A stretch of 59,517 bases of DNA from an uncultured Burkholderiales bacterium (GTDB lineage: Bacteria; Pseudomonadota; Gammaproteobacteria; Burkholderiales; Burkholderiaceae_C): positions 1 to 59,517 of the forward strand of contig CAIVLE010000057.1 of assembly GCA_903906635.1 (NCBI GenBank). Reading direction: 5' to 3'. Positions within the stretch are counted from its first letter, which is position 1. Each line of letters begins with the position of its first letter. Position numbers and translations under genes: made by a program. Under the pieces are notes generated by a model. That model was not told where the DNA came from. It ran no database searches and saw only the letters and a list, made by a program, of their open reading frames with translations. Of the stretch, positions 23,282 through 31,998 are shown piece by piece.

Positions 23282-24451
23282 GTGACCGACCGAACATTTT
23301 CCAAACGTGCCTTCTTGGTCCAAGTGGCCTGCGCGGCAGCGTGTTTGCCCAGCTTGGCTTTTGCGCAAACAACCCCCTTCAAGGTGGGTTTGATCTTGCC
23401 CATGACTGGGCCCTTCGCGTCCACAGGTCGACAAATCGATGCTGCCGTGAAGCTCTACATGGCAGAAAACGGCAGCGACGTGGCCGGGCGAAAAATAGAA
23501 GTGATCTTGCGCGACGACGCGGGTGTGCCCGATCAGTCCAAACGCATCGCCCAAGAGCTGGTGGTCAACGACAAGGTCGATGTGTTGGCCGGTTTTGGGA
23601 TCACCCCATCTGCCCTGGCCGCAGGCCCCATTGCCACGCAGGGCAAAACACCCGCTGTCATCATGGCGGCGGCCACCTCAGGCATCGTCGCGACATCACC
23701 TTATTTGGTGCGCACCAGCTACACCTTGTCGCAGTCTGCGGGCACGATGGCCGAGTGGGTCAAACGCCAAAAAATAGGCCGAGTGATGACCATGGTCTCC
23801 GACTACGGCCCCGGCATCGATGCCGAGAAAACTTTCAAAGAAAACGTTGAGCGCGATGGCGGCAAAGTGGTGGGGGAAATTCGCGTACCCATGCGCAACC
23901 CAGATTTCGCACCCTACTTGCAAAAAATTCGAGACGAGAAACCCGATGCCCTATTTGTCTTCATTCCTTCTGGCCCAGCCGTGAGCTTGATGAAACAGTT
24001 CACCGAACGCGGCTTGGACAAAGCAGGCGTTAAGCTGATTGGTGACGGCGGCGTGACCGACGACGACACCTTGAATGAGATGGGCGACGCTGCGCTTGGC
24101 GTGGTGACCTCATTCCACTACTCAGCCTCTCACGAATCGGCCTTGAATAAAAAATTCGTTGCGAGTTTTGCCAAAGCCAACAACGGCATGCGACCCAACT
24201 TCATGGCCGTGGGTGGGTACGACGGTATGCATGTGATTTACACCGCCCTCAAAGCCACCAAAGGCCAAGGCAAAGGCTTGGAGTTGGTCGACGCCATGAA
24301 GGGCCTGAGCTTTGAGAGCCCACGTGGCCCCATTCAAATCAGCTCGCAAACACGCGACATTGTTCAAGACGTGTACATCCGAAAAGTTGAACGCAAAAAC
24401 GGACAACTCTGGAACACCGAGATCGACACCGTCAAAGCTGTGACGCCTTAA
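23282..24451 (+). CDS. Branched-chain-type ABC periplasmic substrate-binding protein
   Basis: A 389-residue type I periplasmic binding protein (LivJ/LivK-like; in Burkholderiales many bind aromatic acids). It has a signal peptide (VQVACAAACLPSLAFAQ), then PFKVGLILPMTGPFASTGRQIDAAV, VAGRKIEVILRDDAGVPDQSKRIAQELVV (family body) and MAVGGYDGMHVIYTALKAT. The start is GTG at 23282 with GAAGGA upstream. No Liv permease or ATPase genes are in the window, so it must share a transporter. It lies 18 bases before the Rieske oxygenase gene, which suggests it binds the oxygenase's aromatic substrate, under control of the divergent MarR. Confidence 0.88.
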   Translation: MTDRTFSKRAFLVQVACAAACLPSLAFAQTTPFKVGLILPMTGPFASTGRQIDAAVKLYMAENGSDVAGRKIEVILRDDAGVPDQSKRIAQELVVNDKVDVLAGFGITPSALAAGPIATQGKTPAVIMAAATSGIVATSPYLVRTSYTLSQSAGTMAEWVKRQKIGRVMTMVSDYGPGIDAEKTFKENVERDGGKVVGEIRVPMRNPDFAPYLQKIRDEKPDALFVFIPSGPAVSLMKQFTERGLDKAGVKLIGDGGVTDDDTLNEMGDAALGVVTSFHYSASHESALNKKFVASFAKANNGMRPNFMAVGGYDGMHVIYTALKATKGQGKGLELVDAMKGLSFESPRGPIQISSQTRDIVQDVYIRKVERKNGQLWNTEIDTVKAVTP

Positions 24452-24469
24452 GCGCTGCGAGAACACACC

Positions 24470-25546
24470 ATGAACGCCCCCACACAACCAGTTCATCTGA
24501 CCACCCGCCCACGAACCTTTCCTTTGAACCGTTGGTGGATCGCTGGGTTTTCATGGGAGCTGAAAGACCAACCCGTGGCGCGCACCTTGCTGGGCAAGCC
24601 CATGGTGTTGTTTCGCACACCCGATGGACAAGTCGCCGCGCTGCAAGACCGTTGTTGCCACAAAGACTTGCCGCTGTCTTGCGGCAAAGTTGAGGGGCGC
24701 GGCTTGCGTTGCGGCTACCACGGCCTGCTGTACTCACACGAGGGCAAGTGCATCGAAATTCCCGGACAAGACAAAGTTCCCGCTAAAGCCAAAGTGGTGT
24801 CTTACCCCTTGCGCGAAAAAGACCAAATCTTGTGGGTTTGGGTGGGTGATACGCCTGACGCCACGCCCCAAGATGAACCGCCCGCCTACCCGGTGCACAG
24901 CGACCCCAAGTACAAATTTGGCGGTGACTGCTACCACTATGACGCGCCCTTCATGTTGATTCATGAGAACTTGCTGGACTTGAGCCACCTGGGTTACGTC
25001 CACACCAAGACGATAGGAGGCAATCCAGCCATCCACATGAACGCACAGTTGAGCGTGAGCCAAGAAGGCGACACAGTCAAGGTCACGCGCTTGATGCCTA
25101 ATTCAGAACCTCCGCCCACCTACACAGCCGCCTGGCCGTTCAAAGGCCGCGTGGACCGCTGGCAAGAGGTGGCGTTTCATGTCAGCCATGAGGTGATTTG
25201 GACTGGGGCCATGGACACAGGCACGGGCAGCTACGACGACCCCCACCGTGAAGGGTTTCACATGCGGGGCTTGCATGGGGTGACACCAGAGACCGACACC
25301 ACCACGCATTACTTCTGGACCATTGCCACCAACCCGCACCCCGACAAAGCCAACATCGTCGATCTGGTGGTCCAGCAAACGGCTGCCACCTTCCTAGAAG
25401 ACAAAGTGATCATCGAAGCGCAATGGCAAAACCAACAAAGATTTGGTCATCCCGCGCAACTCGACATCCACGTCGACGTGGGGCCCAACCGCGCTAAACG
25501 CGTGGTGGAGCGACTGCTAGCCAACGCGTTCAAGAGCCCCGTCTGA
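24470..25546 (+). CDS. Rieske non-heme iron oxygenase, VanA-like
   Basis: A 358-residue terminal oxygenase alpha subunit of the vanillate O-demethylase/phenoxybenzoate type, which hydroxylates or demethylates an aromatic acid using electrons from a reductase. The Rieske cluster ligands are Cys62-x-His64 and Cys81-x-x-His84 (DRCCHKDLP, LRCGYHG). The mononuclear iron site is NLLDLSHLGYVH, with Asn167, Asp170, His173 and His178. A VanB-type reductase is not present in the window. The 3' end overlaps the convergent lysR gene by 30 bases. Substrate is inferred only as aromatic. Confidence 0.9.
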   Translation: MNAPTQPVHLTTRPRTFPLNRWWIAGFSWELKDQPVARTLLGKPMVLFRTPDGQVAALQDRCCHKDLPLSCGKVEGRGLRCGYHGLLYSHEGKCIEIPGQDKVPAKAKVVSYPLREKDQILWVWVGDTPDATPQDEPPAYPVHSDPKYKFGGDCYHYDAPFMLIHENLLDLSHLGYVHTKTIGGNPAIHMNAQLSVSQEGDTVKVTRLMPNSEPPPTYTAAWPFKGRVDRWQEVAFHVSHEVIWTGAMDTGTGSYDDPHREGFHMRGLHGVTPETDTTTHYFWTIATNPHPDKANIVDLVVQQTAATFLEDKVIIEAQWQNQQRFGHPAQLDIHVDVGPNRAKRVVERLLANAFKSPV

Positions 25547-26428
25547 GCCGTAGTGCTGCTGAATCAGTCGCCGCAACAGGTCTAAGCCAAAGCGCGTGAG
25601 TTGTGTCGCTGGGCGTGCTTTGGGCACTGCCACGGTGAAGCGATTGCGAATGTGCGGAGAGGTGATCTGGGCCACATGCGGAGGCAAGTCGTTGGGCCAA
25701 GACTTCAAGGCGCTCACTGGCAGCACGGTGTTGGCCACGCCGCGCGCCACCAAGGGCAAGACGGTTTGGATGGAATCCACCTCGGCCACCACACGCAAGG
25801 TCACGCCGCGCGGGCGCACAGCGTCTTCGAGCAGTTGGCGCAAGGCATGGGGACCACTGGGTAAGACCAAGTCGTAATGGCCGACCTCGGCCAATTTGAT
25901 GCGCGCTGGCAGCGCGTGTGACGAGATCAACACCAAGTCTTCCCGCACCAAGGTCTCCATCGTCAGCAGCGGCGAATGGGGTGGGTCAAACAACACCGCC
26001 AAATCAATGCGTCCCGCAATCAGCCATTCCCGCAAAGGCACACTCAAGCCTTCGGCAATGCTGATGGACGCGTCGGGAAACTGTTGCCGAAAGCTCTGCA
26101 CCAGGTCGGTGGTCATGGTGTGAGCCACACGCGGGGGCAAGCCAATGGTGAGCCGACCGCGTGGGCTTTTGTGGCGCTCGCGCATGTCGGCCTCGGCGCG
26201 CGCGACGCCTTCAAACAACCCGCGCGCATGGCCGAGTAAGGCCAGGCCTGTTTCGGTGGGCTCCACGCCACGGCCATGACGGGTCAACAAGCGGTGGCCG
26301 GTTTCTTCTTCTAGCAAGGCTATTTGTCGGCTCAAGGCAGGTTGCGACAGGTCCAAGATCGCTGCTGCACGGCTCAAGCTGCCCGCATCAATGACTGCCA
26401 CAAAGTATTCCAAGCGTTGCAAGTTCAT
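25517..26428 (-). CDS. LysR-family transcriptional regulator
   Basis: A 303-residue LTTR. The N-terminal helix-turn-helix is MNLQRLEYFVAVIDAGSLSRAAAILDLSQPALSRQIALLEEETG (in pieces) and a substrate-binding domain follows (GRLTIGLPPRVAHTMTTDLV, RIDLAVLFDPPHS, LVARGVANTVLPVSAL). The ATG at 26428 gives the canonical LTTR N-terminus; the frame upstream of it is fortuitous. It is divergent from the catabolic operon starting at 26511 with an 82-base gap holding a palindrome, the standard arrangement for an LTTR that activates its neighbour in response to a pathway intermediate. Confidence 0.92.
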   Translation of the reverse strand: MNLQRLEYFVAVIDAGSLSRAAAILDLSQPALSRQIALLEEETGHRLLTRHGRGVEPTETGLALLGHARGLFEGVARAEADMRERHKSPRGRLTIGLPPRVAHTMTTDLVQSFRQQFPDASISIAEGLSVPLREWLIAGRIDLAVLFDPPHSPLLTMETLVREDLVLISSHALPARIKLAEVGHYDLVLPSGPHALRQLLEDAVRPRGVTLRVVAEVDSIQTVLPLVARGVANTVLPVSALKSWPNDLPPHVAQITSPHIRNRFTVAVPKARPATQLTRFGLDLLRRLIQQHYGSDGALERVG

Positions 26429-26461
26429 AGCTAGCCCATCTGAATTCATCAGCTTTGCTGA

Positions 26462-26477
26462 TAACTGATATCTGTTA
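26462..26477. promoter_or_regulatory. Candidate LysR binding site
   Basis: TAACTGATATCTGTTA is palindromic except for one symmetric T/T pair and fits the loose T-N11-A rule of LysR sites. It lies 34 bases from the lysR ATG and 34 from the first gene of the divergent operon. Confidence 0.55.
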
Positions 26478-26510
26478 AAGGTTAATTCTAGGACGCCAAT
26501 TGCACTCAAA

Positions 26511-27413
26511 ATGAGCCCCACCATGACACCACCTCCCACCCCCGTTCAAACCTACCTGACCACCCCTTCGAAGCCGGGCTGGCAATTGCCGGCCCACGCG
26601 TGCGATGCGCATGTGCATGTCTTTGGCCCCACGGCCCGTTTTCCCTTCGTGACCGGGTTGCAAAAAGTTCCGGCAGATGCCCCCAAGGAGGCCTTGTTTG
26701 CCTGGCACCAGCAACTGGGCTTTGAGCGCTGCGTGGTGGTGCAGTCTGCCGTGCACGGCATGGACAACCGTGTGGTGGAACAAACCCTGCAAGCCGCAGG
26801 AGGTCGCTACCTCGGCGTGGCCTTGGTGCCGGTGGATGTGGGCCTTGCAGAATTGAAGCGCTTGGCTGCACTGGGCTTTCGTGGCGTTCGCTTTAACTTC
26901 ATGAAGCACTTGGGCGCAGGGGCCGACCCACAGGCCCTGATCGCCCTCACCCACCGATTGGCTGATTGCCAGATGCACTTGCAAGTGCATTTCGAAAGCA
27001 GCTTGGTGCATACCCTGGGCGACGTCTTCAAACAGTCGGCGGTGCCGGTGGTGATTGACCACATGGCCCGTGTCGACGCCACTCTTGGCGCCCAACATGC
27101 AGACTTTCAGGCTTTGTGCCGTTTGCTGGACCACGCGATGTTTCACGTCAAAGTCAGTGGCATTGACCGCATTGACGAGAAAGTGCCTCTGGCCTCGCCA
27201 CCTTACCCACACGGTGTGGCCTTGGCCAAATATTTGGTCGACACCTTCCCCAAGCAGTGTGTGTGGGGCAGTGACTGGCCACATCCAAACCACACACATG
27301 TGCCCGATGATGGCGTATTGACCGATGCCATCCAGCGCATCGCCACCACACCCGCTCTGGTGCAAGCGCTTTTGGTGGATAACCCACAAGCGCTGTACCG
27401 CTTTGAACACTGA
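26511..27413 (+). CDS. LigI-like amidohydrolase (2-pyrone-4,6-dicarboxylate lactonase family)
   Basis: A 300-residue TIM-barrel hydrolase of the amidohydrolase-2 group. Key segments are HACDAHVHVFGP (HxH after strand 1), FERCVVVQSAVHGMDNRV, LGFRGVRFNFMKHLG, VVIDHMARVD and the final acid in WGSDWPHPN, followed by RIATTPALVQALLVDNPQALY. LigI hydrolyses a pyrone dicarboxylate in protocatechuate 4,5-cleavage, but relatives hydrolyse other lactones. It is first in the LysR-controlled operon; the SDR follows after 16 bases. The start could also be ATG at 26523. Confidence 0.85.
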   Translation: MSPTMTPPPTPVQTYLTTPSKPGWQLPAHACDAHVHVFGPTARFPFVTGLQKVPADAPKEALFAWHQQLGFERCVVVQSAVHGMDNRVVEQTLQAAGGRYLGVALVPVDVGLAELKRLAALGFRGVRFNFMKHLGAGADPQALIALTHRLADCQMHLQVHFESSLVHTLGDVFKQSAVPVVIDHMARVDATLGAQHADFQALCRLLDHAMFHVKVSGIDRIDEKVPLASPPYPHGVALAKYLVDTFPKQCVWGSDWPHPNHTHVPDDGVLTDAIQRIATTPALVQALLVDNPQALYRFEH

Positions 27414-27429
27414 ACTACCAGGACAACCC

Positions 27430-28242
27430 ATGACAGGACGTATGCAAGATAAAGTGGTGCTGGTCACCGGCGCTGGCTCGGTGGGCCCGGGCTGGGGAAA
27501 CGGCCGCGCCATCTCAGTTCGCATGGTGCAAGAGGGCGCGCGTGTGATGGCGCTTGACCGTGAACAAGAGCGCCTAGAAGAAACGCTCACACGCGCGCAA
27601 GCCGTGACCGGTGTCAACCACGGCGAAATCGCCTCGATGACTTGCGATGTCACGAGCAGCGAATCCATCGCCCAAGCGGTGCGTGCCACGGTTGAAAAAT
27701 TTGGTCGCATCGATGTGCTGATCAACAACGTGGGCGGCTCAGCCCCTGGTGGCCCGGTGGAAATGAGTGAAGAGGTCTGGCACACGCAAATCGGCCACAA
27801 CCTCACCAGTGTATTTTTGACCTGCAAGCACGTGCTGCCGCTGATGGAAGCACAAGGCAGTGGGGCCATCGTCAACATGGCGTCAACTTCGGGCATCCGC
27901 TGGACGGGGGCCGCGCAAGTGGCCTACGCTGCTACCAAAGCGGCTGTGATTCAAATGGGCCGCGTCACCGCGGTGCAATACGCCAAGAAGGGCGTACGCG
28001 TGAACACCGTGGTACCCGGTCAGTTGCACACCCCGATGGTGGAAACCCGCTTGGCCAAACAACGCGCAGGGGGCGATGTCCAGACCTTGCTGGCCCAGCG
28101 CCAGTCTCGCATCCCGCTGCCCTTTATGGGAGACGGTCAAGACACTGCCAACGCGGTGTTGTTTTTGGCCAGCGATGAGGCACGATTCATCACCGGCACC
28201 GAAATCATCGTCGACGGCGGCATGTCGGTGCGTTGCGACTAA
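27430..28242 (+). CDS. Short-chain dehydrogenase/reductase
   Basis: A 270-residue classical SDR. The nucleotide-binding loop is VTGAGSVGPGWGNGRA, wider than the usual TGxxxGxG. NNVGG follows strand 4, the catalytic Ser is in NMASTSGIR, the Tyr-Lys pair in VAYAATKAAV, and the C-terminus is TGTEIIVDGGMSVR. It oxidises or reduces an alcohol/ketone with NAD(P). ATG at 27430 follows AGGACAACCC; the open frame upstream of it belongs to the overlapping lactonase region. It is the second gene of the operon, 15 bases before a Bug receptor gene. Confidence 0.9.
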   Translation: MTGRMQDKVVLVTGAGSVGPGWGNGRAISVRMVQEGARVMALDREQERLEETLTRAQAVTGVNHGEIASMTCDVTSSESIAQAVRATVEKFGRIDVLINNVGGSAPGGPVEMSEEVWHTQIGHNLTSVFLTCKHVLPLMEAQGSGAIVNMASTSGIRWTGAAQVAYAATKAAVIQMGRVTAVQYAKKGVRVNTVVPGQLHTPMVETRLAKQRAGGDVQTLLAQRQSRIPLPFMGDGQDTANAVLFLASDEARFITGTEIIVDGGMSVRCD

Positions 28243-28257
28243 CCCCCGGAGACTCTC

Positions 28258-29226
28258 ATGACACGTTTGACCAAACGACGCCTGCACCAACTGCTGGCCC
28301 TGAGCTTGTTGGCGGGCCTGACCACCTTGGCCGGCGCGCAAAGCAAAATCACACGCATCCTGGTGGCGTTTCCACCCGGGGGTCCCGTGGACTTTGTGGC
28401 TCGCACGTTAACCGATCAACTCAGCAAAGAGTTAGGTCACCAAGTGATGGTTGAGAACAAGGCAGGCGCCAACGGCGCCATCGCTGCCGACACCTTGCTC
28501 AAAGCACCCGCAGATGGCCAAACCCTGTGGCTCACCAGCGTAGGCGCAGTAGCCATCAACCCCTCGCTGTACCCTAACCTGGCCTATGACCCCATCCGTG
28601 ACTTCGCTCCTGTGTCCTTGGTGGTCAACAACGTGGAAATGCTGGTGGTCAACCCCAGCAACCCGGTGAACAACCCGCAAGAGTTCATCGCTGCGGCCAA
28701 GATCAAACGTGTGACGATGGCCTCATCGGGCACAGGCAGCGTGCCGCACCTGGCCATGGAGTTGTTGGCCGACGCCACCCACACCGACTTGGTTCACATC
28801 CCTTACAAAGGCGCAGCACCCGCCATCACTGACGTGATGGCCGGCCATGTGGATGGTTTTTTTGGCGACATCCCCGGCTTGATGGGTCAAGTGCGCAACG
28901 GCAAGCTCAAACCGGTGGCGATTGCAGCCACGCGCCGTCACCCCCTGTTTCCGGACGTCAAAACCTTCCAAGAAATTGGTGTGCAGGGCGTGGACTCAGA
29001 CAACTGGTACGCCCTGTTTGCGCACAAGAACACACCGCCCGCAGAGCTCGAGCGGCTCAATCAAGCGGTACGTCGCACCTTGGCCACTGAGAGTGTGCGT
29101 AACAAACTCATCACCTCTGGCGCCGAGCCCTCGGGCAACAGCTCGGCAGAGCTGAACGCTTTGCTCAAAACCGACATGGCCAAGTGGGGCCGTGTGATTC
29201 GTCTCAAGAAAATCACTGCGGATTGA
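28258..29226 (+). CDS. Bug-family periplasmic receptor, catabolic operon copy 1
   Basis: A 322-residue TctC-like receptor with signal peptide (ALSLLAGLTTLAGAQ). Bug motifs are ILVAFPPGGPVDFVAR, QVMVENKAGANGAIAAD, YDPIRDFAPVSLV, HIPYKGAAPAITDVMAGHVD and PVAIAATRRHPLFPDV. GGAGACTCTC precedes the ATG. Its location inside the enzyme operon indicates it recognises an operon substrate, probably an aromatic or dicarboxylic acid. The required TctAB-like membrane proteins are not in the window. Confidence 0.92.
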   Translation: MTRLTKRRLHQLLALSLLAGLTTLAGAQSKITRILVAFPPGGPVDFVARTLTDQLSKELGHQVMVENKAGANGAIAADTLLKAPADGQTLWLTSVGAVAINPSLYPNLAYDPIRDFAPVSLVVNNVEMLVVNPSNPVNNPQEFIAAAKIKRVTMASSGTGSVPHLAMELLADATHTDLVHIPYKGAAPAITDVMAGHVDGFFGDIPGLMGQVRNGKLKPVAIAATRRHPLFPDVKTFQEIGVQGVDSDNWYALFAHKNTPPAELERLNQAVRRTLATESVRNKLITSGAEPSGNSSAELNALLKTDMAKWGRVIRLKKITAD

Positions 29227-29255
29227 ACCCGTCAACATCCACCAGGACACGCACC

Positions 29256-29780
29256 ATGACACACACTGCACGACTTCACCCCATCACGCCTGGCACCCAG
29301 CCAGAACTGGCCGAACTTGAGGCCAAGATCGTGGCCAAACGCGGCAAAGTCACACCGCTGTACCAATACCTGCTCAACAGCCCCGACATGGCCCAAGGCT
29401 GGGAGGAATTCACCCGCGCTGTGCGCCAGCGCAACAGCCTACCCGGAGACTTGCGCGAGTTAGTGATCCTACGTGTGGCTGTGCTCAACCGAGCGCCTTA
29501 TGAATTTGATGCCCACGTGCCTTTTGCTTTGAAAGAAGGCCTGGCCGCCCACAAGGTCGACGCGGTGAAAGAAGCCACGCTTTCACCCGTATTCAGTGAA
29601 CTCGAACACGTGGTGCTTGAACTCACCGACACCATGACGCGAGACATCGAGGTGCCTGAAGACTTGTTTGCGCGCATTCACGCACACTTCCAAGGCCAAG
29701 CGCTGTTGGACTTGTGCATCACCATTGGCGCCTACAACATGGTCTCGCGCGTGTTGGTGGCGCTGCACATTGGGCACTGA
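29256..29780 (+). CDS. Carboxymuconolactone decarboxylase-family protein 1
   Basis: A 174-residue all-helical AhpD/CMD-fold protein. The core RQRNSLPGDLRELVILRVAVLNRAPYEFDAHVPFALKEG (in pieces) matches the CMD-family Pfam core, with Glu and His positions but without the AhpD CxxC, so it is not a peroxidase-type member. In catabolic operons this family often decarboxylates gamma-carboxymuconolactone or related lactones. The ATG at 29256 follows the Bug gene by 29 bases; the next gene starts one base after its stop. Confidence 0.85.
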   Translation: MTHTARLHPITPGTQPELAELEAKIVAKRGKVTPLYQYLLNSPDMAQGWEEFTRAVRQRNSLPGDLRELVILRVAVLNRAPYEFDAHVPFALKEGLAAHKVDAVKEATLSPVFSELEHVVLELTDTMTRDIEVPEDLFARIHAHFQGQALLDLCITIGAYNMVSRVLVALHIGH

Positions 29781-29781
29781 C

Positions 29782-30393
29782 ATGCCAACACAACTGTGCA
29801 ATTCATTGCTGCTAAAAACCCGCCACGCTTACCCACCAGGCAGCGTGACGCGTTGGCATGACACCATGGCCGACACGCCCTGGGCCCAAGCGCAGGTGCA
29901 AAGTGTGGCCACGGCCAAAGCCGAAAACAGCCAACCCATGCACCACATCTACTTGCATTTGCCCCAAGCCACAGCATGCGACAGCGCCGATGGCCTGTCC
30001 TTTGAAAAACGCTGGCATGCACTGACCGGGCATACCGCCCAAGTGTCTCGGTTGCGCGAAGCGCTGCGCTGCGAGGGCGCCAGCTTTGGTGTGACACCCG
30101 GCGTGCACTATGTGGTGGAAACAGACACCGACGAAGGATGGGAAACAGAGATTTTTCGTTGGTACGACGAAGAACACATGCCCGGCTTGGCCAAGGTGCC
30201 CGGCTGCATTTTGGCGCGTCGGCTACTGAACCTGGACCATGGGCCCCGATCGTTTGCCTGCTACGACTTGGTCAACCGCGAGACCCTGGGCTCGCCCCCC
30301 TGGCTGGCCGTGCGTGGCACGGCGTGGAGCGACACCTGCCGCCCTCACTTTGTCAACACGCTTCGAACCATGTTTGAAAACCCCAACGCCTGA
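29782..30393 (+). CDS. Uncharacterised protein, dimeric alpha/beta-barrel (EthD-like) resemblance
   Basis: A 203-residue protein lying one base after the first CMD gene and ten bases before the second. It has no signal peptide. The segment TEIFRWYDEEHMPGLAKVPGCILARRLL resembles EthD/ABM ferredoxin-like barrels (quoted in part: WYDEEHMPGLAKVPG). The first half (PPGSVTRWHDTMADTPWAQA, HHIYLHLPQAT) may be a degenerate second barrel unit. Such proteins act as isomerases, lyases or hydroxyquinol-type ring-fission helpers. Its position between two CMD proteins suggests a role in the same degradation route. I do not recognise it more specifically. Confidence 0.7.
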   Translation: MPTQLCNSLLLKTRHAYPPGSVTRWHDTMADTPWAQAQVQSVATAKAENSQPMHHIYLHLPQATACDSADGLSFEKRWHALTGHTAQVSRLREALRCEGASFGVTPGVHYVVETDTDEGWETEIFRWYDEEHMPGLAKVPGCILARRLLNLDHGPRSFACYDLVNRETLGSPPWLAVRGTAWSDTCRPHFVNTLRTMFENPNA

Positions 30394-30403
30394 GGACCCC
30401 CAC

Positions 30404-30994
30404 ATGACCGAACGCTTTTCGCAACTGCGCTACGAGGACCTGGCCCCCGAGGTCCAGCCCCTGGCCGACGACATCCTCAAAGTCTCCAGCGCGGCGCTGG
30501 GTGGACCTTACAACGCCTTGCTGCGCAGCCCCGACATGGCGCGACGCTGCTTTGACTTTTTGGACTACCTGCGCTTTAAGACCTCGGTCAGCAAACGTCT
30601 CAACGAATTCGCCATCCTGATTCAAGCGCGCATTGCCAATGCCCAATACGAGTGGTGGGCGCACGACCCGATCGCACAAAAAGCAGGCTTGTCGCCCGCC
30701 GTCATCGAACAGTTGCGCCAATGCCAACGCCCACAAGGCATGCAAGACGACGAAGCCTTGGTCTATGACTTTTGCATCCAACTGAGCTTGAACCACCGCG
30801 TACCCGACGCACTGTGGCAACGCGCCATCGACAGCTTGGGCGAACAAGCCGTGGTCGACCTCACCGTGCTGTCTGGCACTTATGTGATGGTGTCGATGTT
30901 GCTCAACGCCACACAAGTGGCCATTCCCCATGGAGGCGCCGAGCCCTTGGAGGTTTTATCGCCTCTGGACATTCGTCAGCGTCTGCTCAGCTGA
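30404..30994 (+). CDS. Carboxymuconolactone decarboxylase-family protein 2
   Basis: A 196-residue CMD-fold protein, diverged from the first copy. FKTSVSKRLNEFAILIQARIANAQYEWWAHDPIAQKAG contains the family's Glu and the YEWWAH motif, and QAVVDLTVLSGTYVMVSMLLNA ends the helical core (only fragments quoted). It lacks CxxC. The ATG at 30404 is preferred over upstream starts that lie within the previous gene. Two non-identical CMD proteins in one operon suggest two successive lactone or ring-opened intermediates, or a hetero-oligomer. Confidence 0.85.
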   Translation: MTERFSQLRYEDLAPEVQPLADDILKVSSAALGGPYNALLRSPDMARRCFDFLDYLRFKTSVSKRLNEFAILIQARIANAQYEWWAHDPIAQKAGLSPAVIEQLRQCQRPQGMQDDEALVYDFCIQLSLNHRVPDALWQRAIDSLGEQAVVDLTVLSGTYVMVSMLLNATQVAIPHGGAEPLEVLSPLDIRQRLLS

Positions 30995-31022
30995 TCCCTC
31001 TCACGTCCAACTGGAGAATGTG

Positions 31023-31982
31023 ATGCGCCCAACAACTTGGAAGTTCTGTCTGTTAGGTCTGTGGCTGTGTGCTGCCCAGGCTTGGGCACAAAGCAACACC
31101 GTGCGTTTGGTGGTGCCGTTTGCCACGGGTGGCCCCACCGACATTGCCGCGCGCGTGATTGCACCGCTGCTGTCAGAGGCCATGGGCAAGACCGTGATCG
31201 TGGACAACCGTGTGGGCGCCACAGGCGCCATTGGTGCCGAATTTGTGGCGCGCGCCCCGGCCGACGGCCAGACCATTTTGTTTGGCACCAGCAGCATCAT
31301 GGCGGCTAACCCAGCGCTCATGCCCAAACTCTCATTCGACCCTGTGCGCGACTTTGTGCCAGTCAGCCTGATCGCCACGATTGAAAACATCTTGGTGGTA
31401 CACCCCTCGGTGCCCGTCAACAACGTGCCCGAGTTCATCCGCTACGCCAAAGACAACCCCGGCAAACTGTTTTACGGCTCCTCGGGCATTGGCAGCACCT
31501 ACCACCTGGGTGCCGAGATGTTTGCCAACATGACCAAAACCCAACTCTCGCATGTGCCCTATAAAGGCCAAGGGCCTGCGGCCCAAGACTTGTTGGCAGG
31601 TCATTTGCAGCTGATGTTCGATGCCTTCAACTCGGCCGCGCCCAACATCAAGGCGGGCCGCGTCAAAGCGCTGGGCATTGCCAGCGCCAAGCGCCACCCC
31701 GAGTTGCCCGAGCTGCCCACCATCAGCGAACAAGGTGTGCCCGGTTACGTGACCACCATCTGGATTGCCTTCTTTTTGCCAGCCAAAACACCCCCGGCCG
31801 TGGTGGAGAAAATGAATGGCGATTTGAAAACCATTTTGCAACGCCCCGATGTGCGCGAACGCTTTGCCAAGCTGGGCATGCAGTCGGTCAGCTCCAGCAC
31901 CAGCGAACTCGACACCTTGCTCAAACAAGAACTGGCCTTGTGGAGCCGCGTCGTCAAAGACGCCAACATCAAACCTGAATAA
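31023..31982 (+). CDS. Bug-family periplasmic receptor, catabolic operon copy 2
   Basis: A 319-residue TctC-like receptor with signal peptide (FCLLGLWLCAAQAWAQ). Bug motifs are VRLVVPFATGGPTDIAAR, KTVIVDNRVGATGAIGAE, FDPVRDFVPVSLI, HVPYKGQGPAAQDLLAGHLQ and KTPPAVVEKMNGDLK. ATG at 31023 follows CTGGAGAATGTG; longer starts lie in the CMD gene. It is clearly different from copies 1 and 3, so the operon carries three distinct receptors rather than recent duplicates. Confidence 0.92.
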   Translation: MRPTTWKFCLLGLWLCAAQAWAQSNTVRLVVPFATGGPTDIAARVIAPLLSEAMGKTVIVDNRVGATGAIGAEFVARAPADGQTILFGTSSIMAANPALMPKLSFDPVRDFVPVSLIATIENILVVHPSVPVNNVPEFIRYAKDNPGKLFYGSSGIGSTYHLGAEMFANMTKTQLSHVPYKGQGPAAQDLLAGHLQLMFDAFNSAAPNIKAGRVKALGIASAKRHPELPELPTISEQGVPGYVTTIWIAFFLPAKTPPAVVEKMNGDLKTILQRPDVRERFAKLGMQSVSSSTSELDTLLKQELALWSRVVKDANIKPE

Positions 31983-31998
31983 CGCCCAAAGAACACCC

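Noticed and set aside
26475-27896. Minus-strand open frame of 473 codons opposite the lactonase and SDR genes
   Set aside because: It runs across two real genes and the LysR operator; shadow of GC-rich coding sequence.
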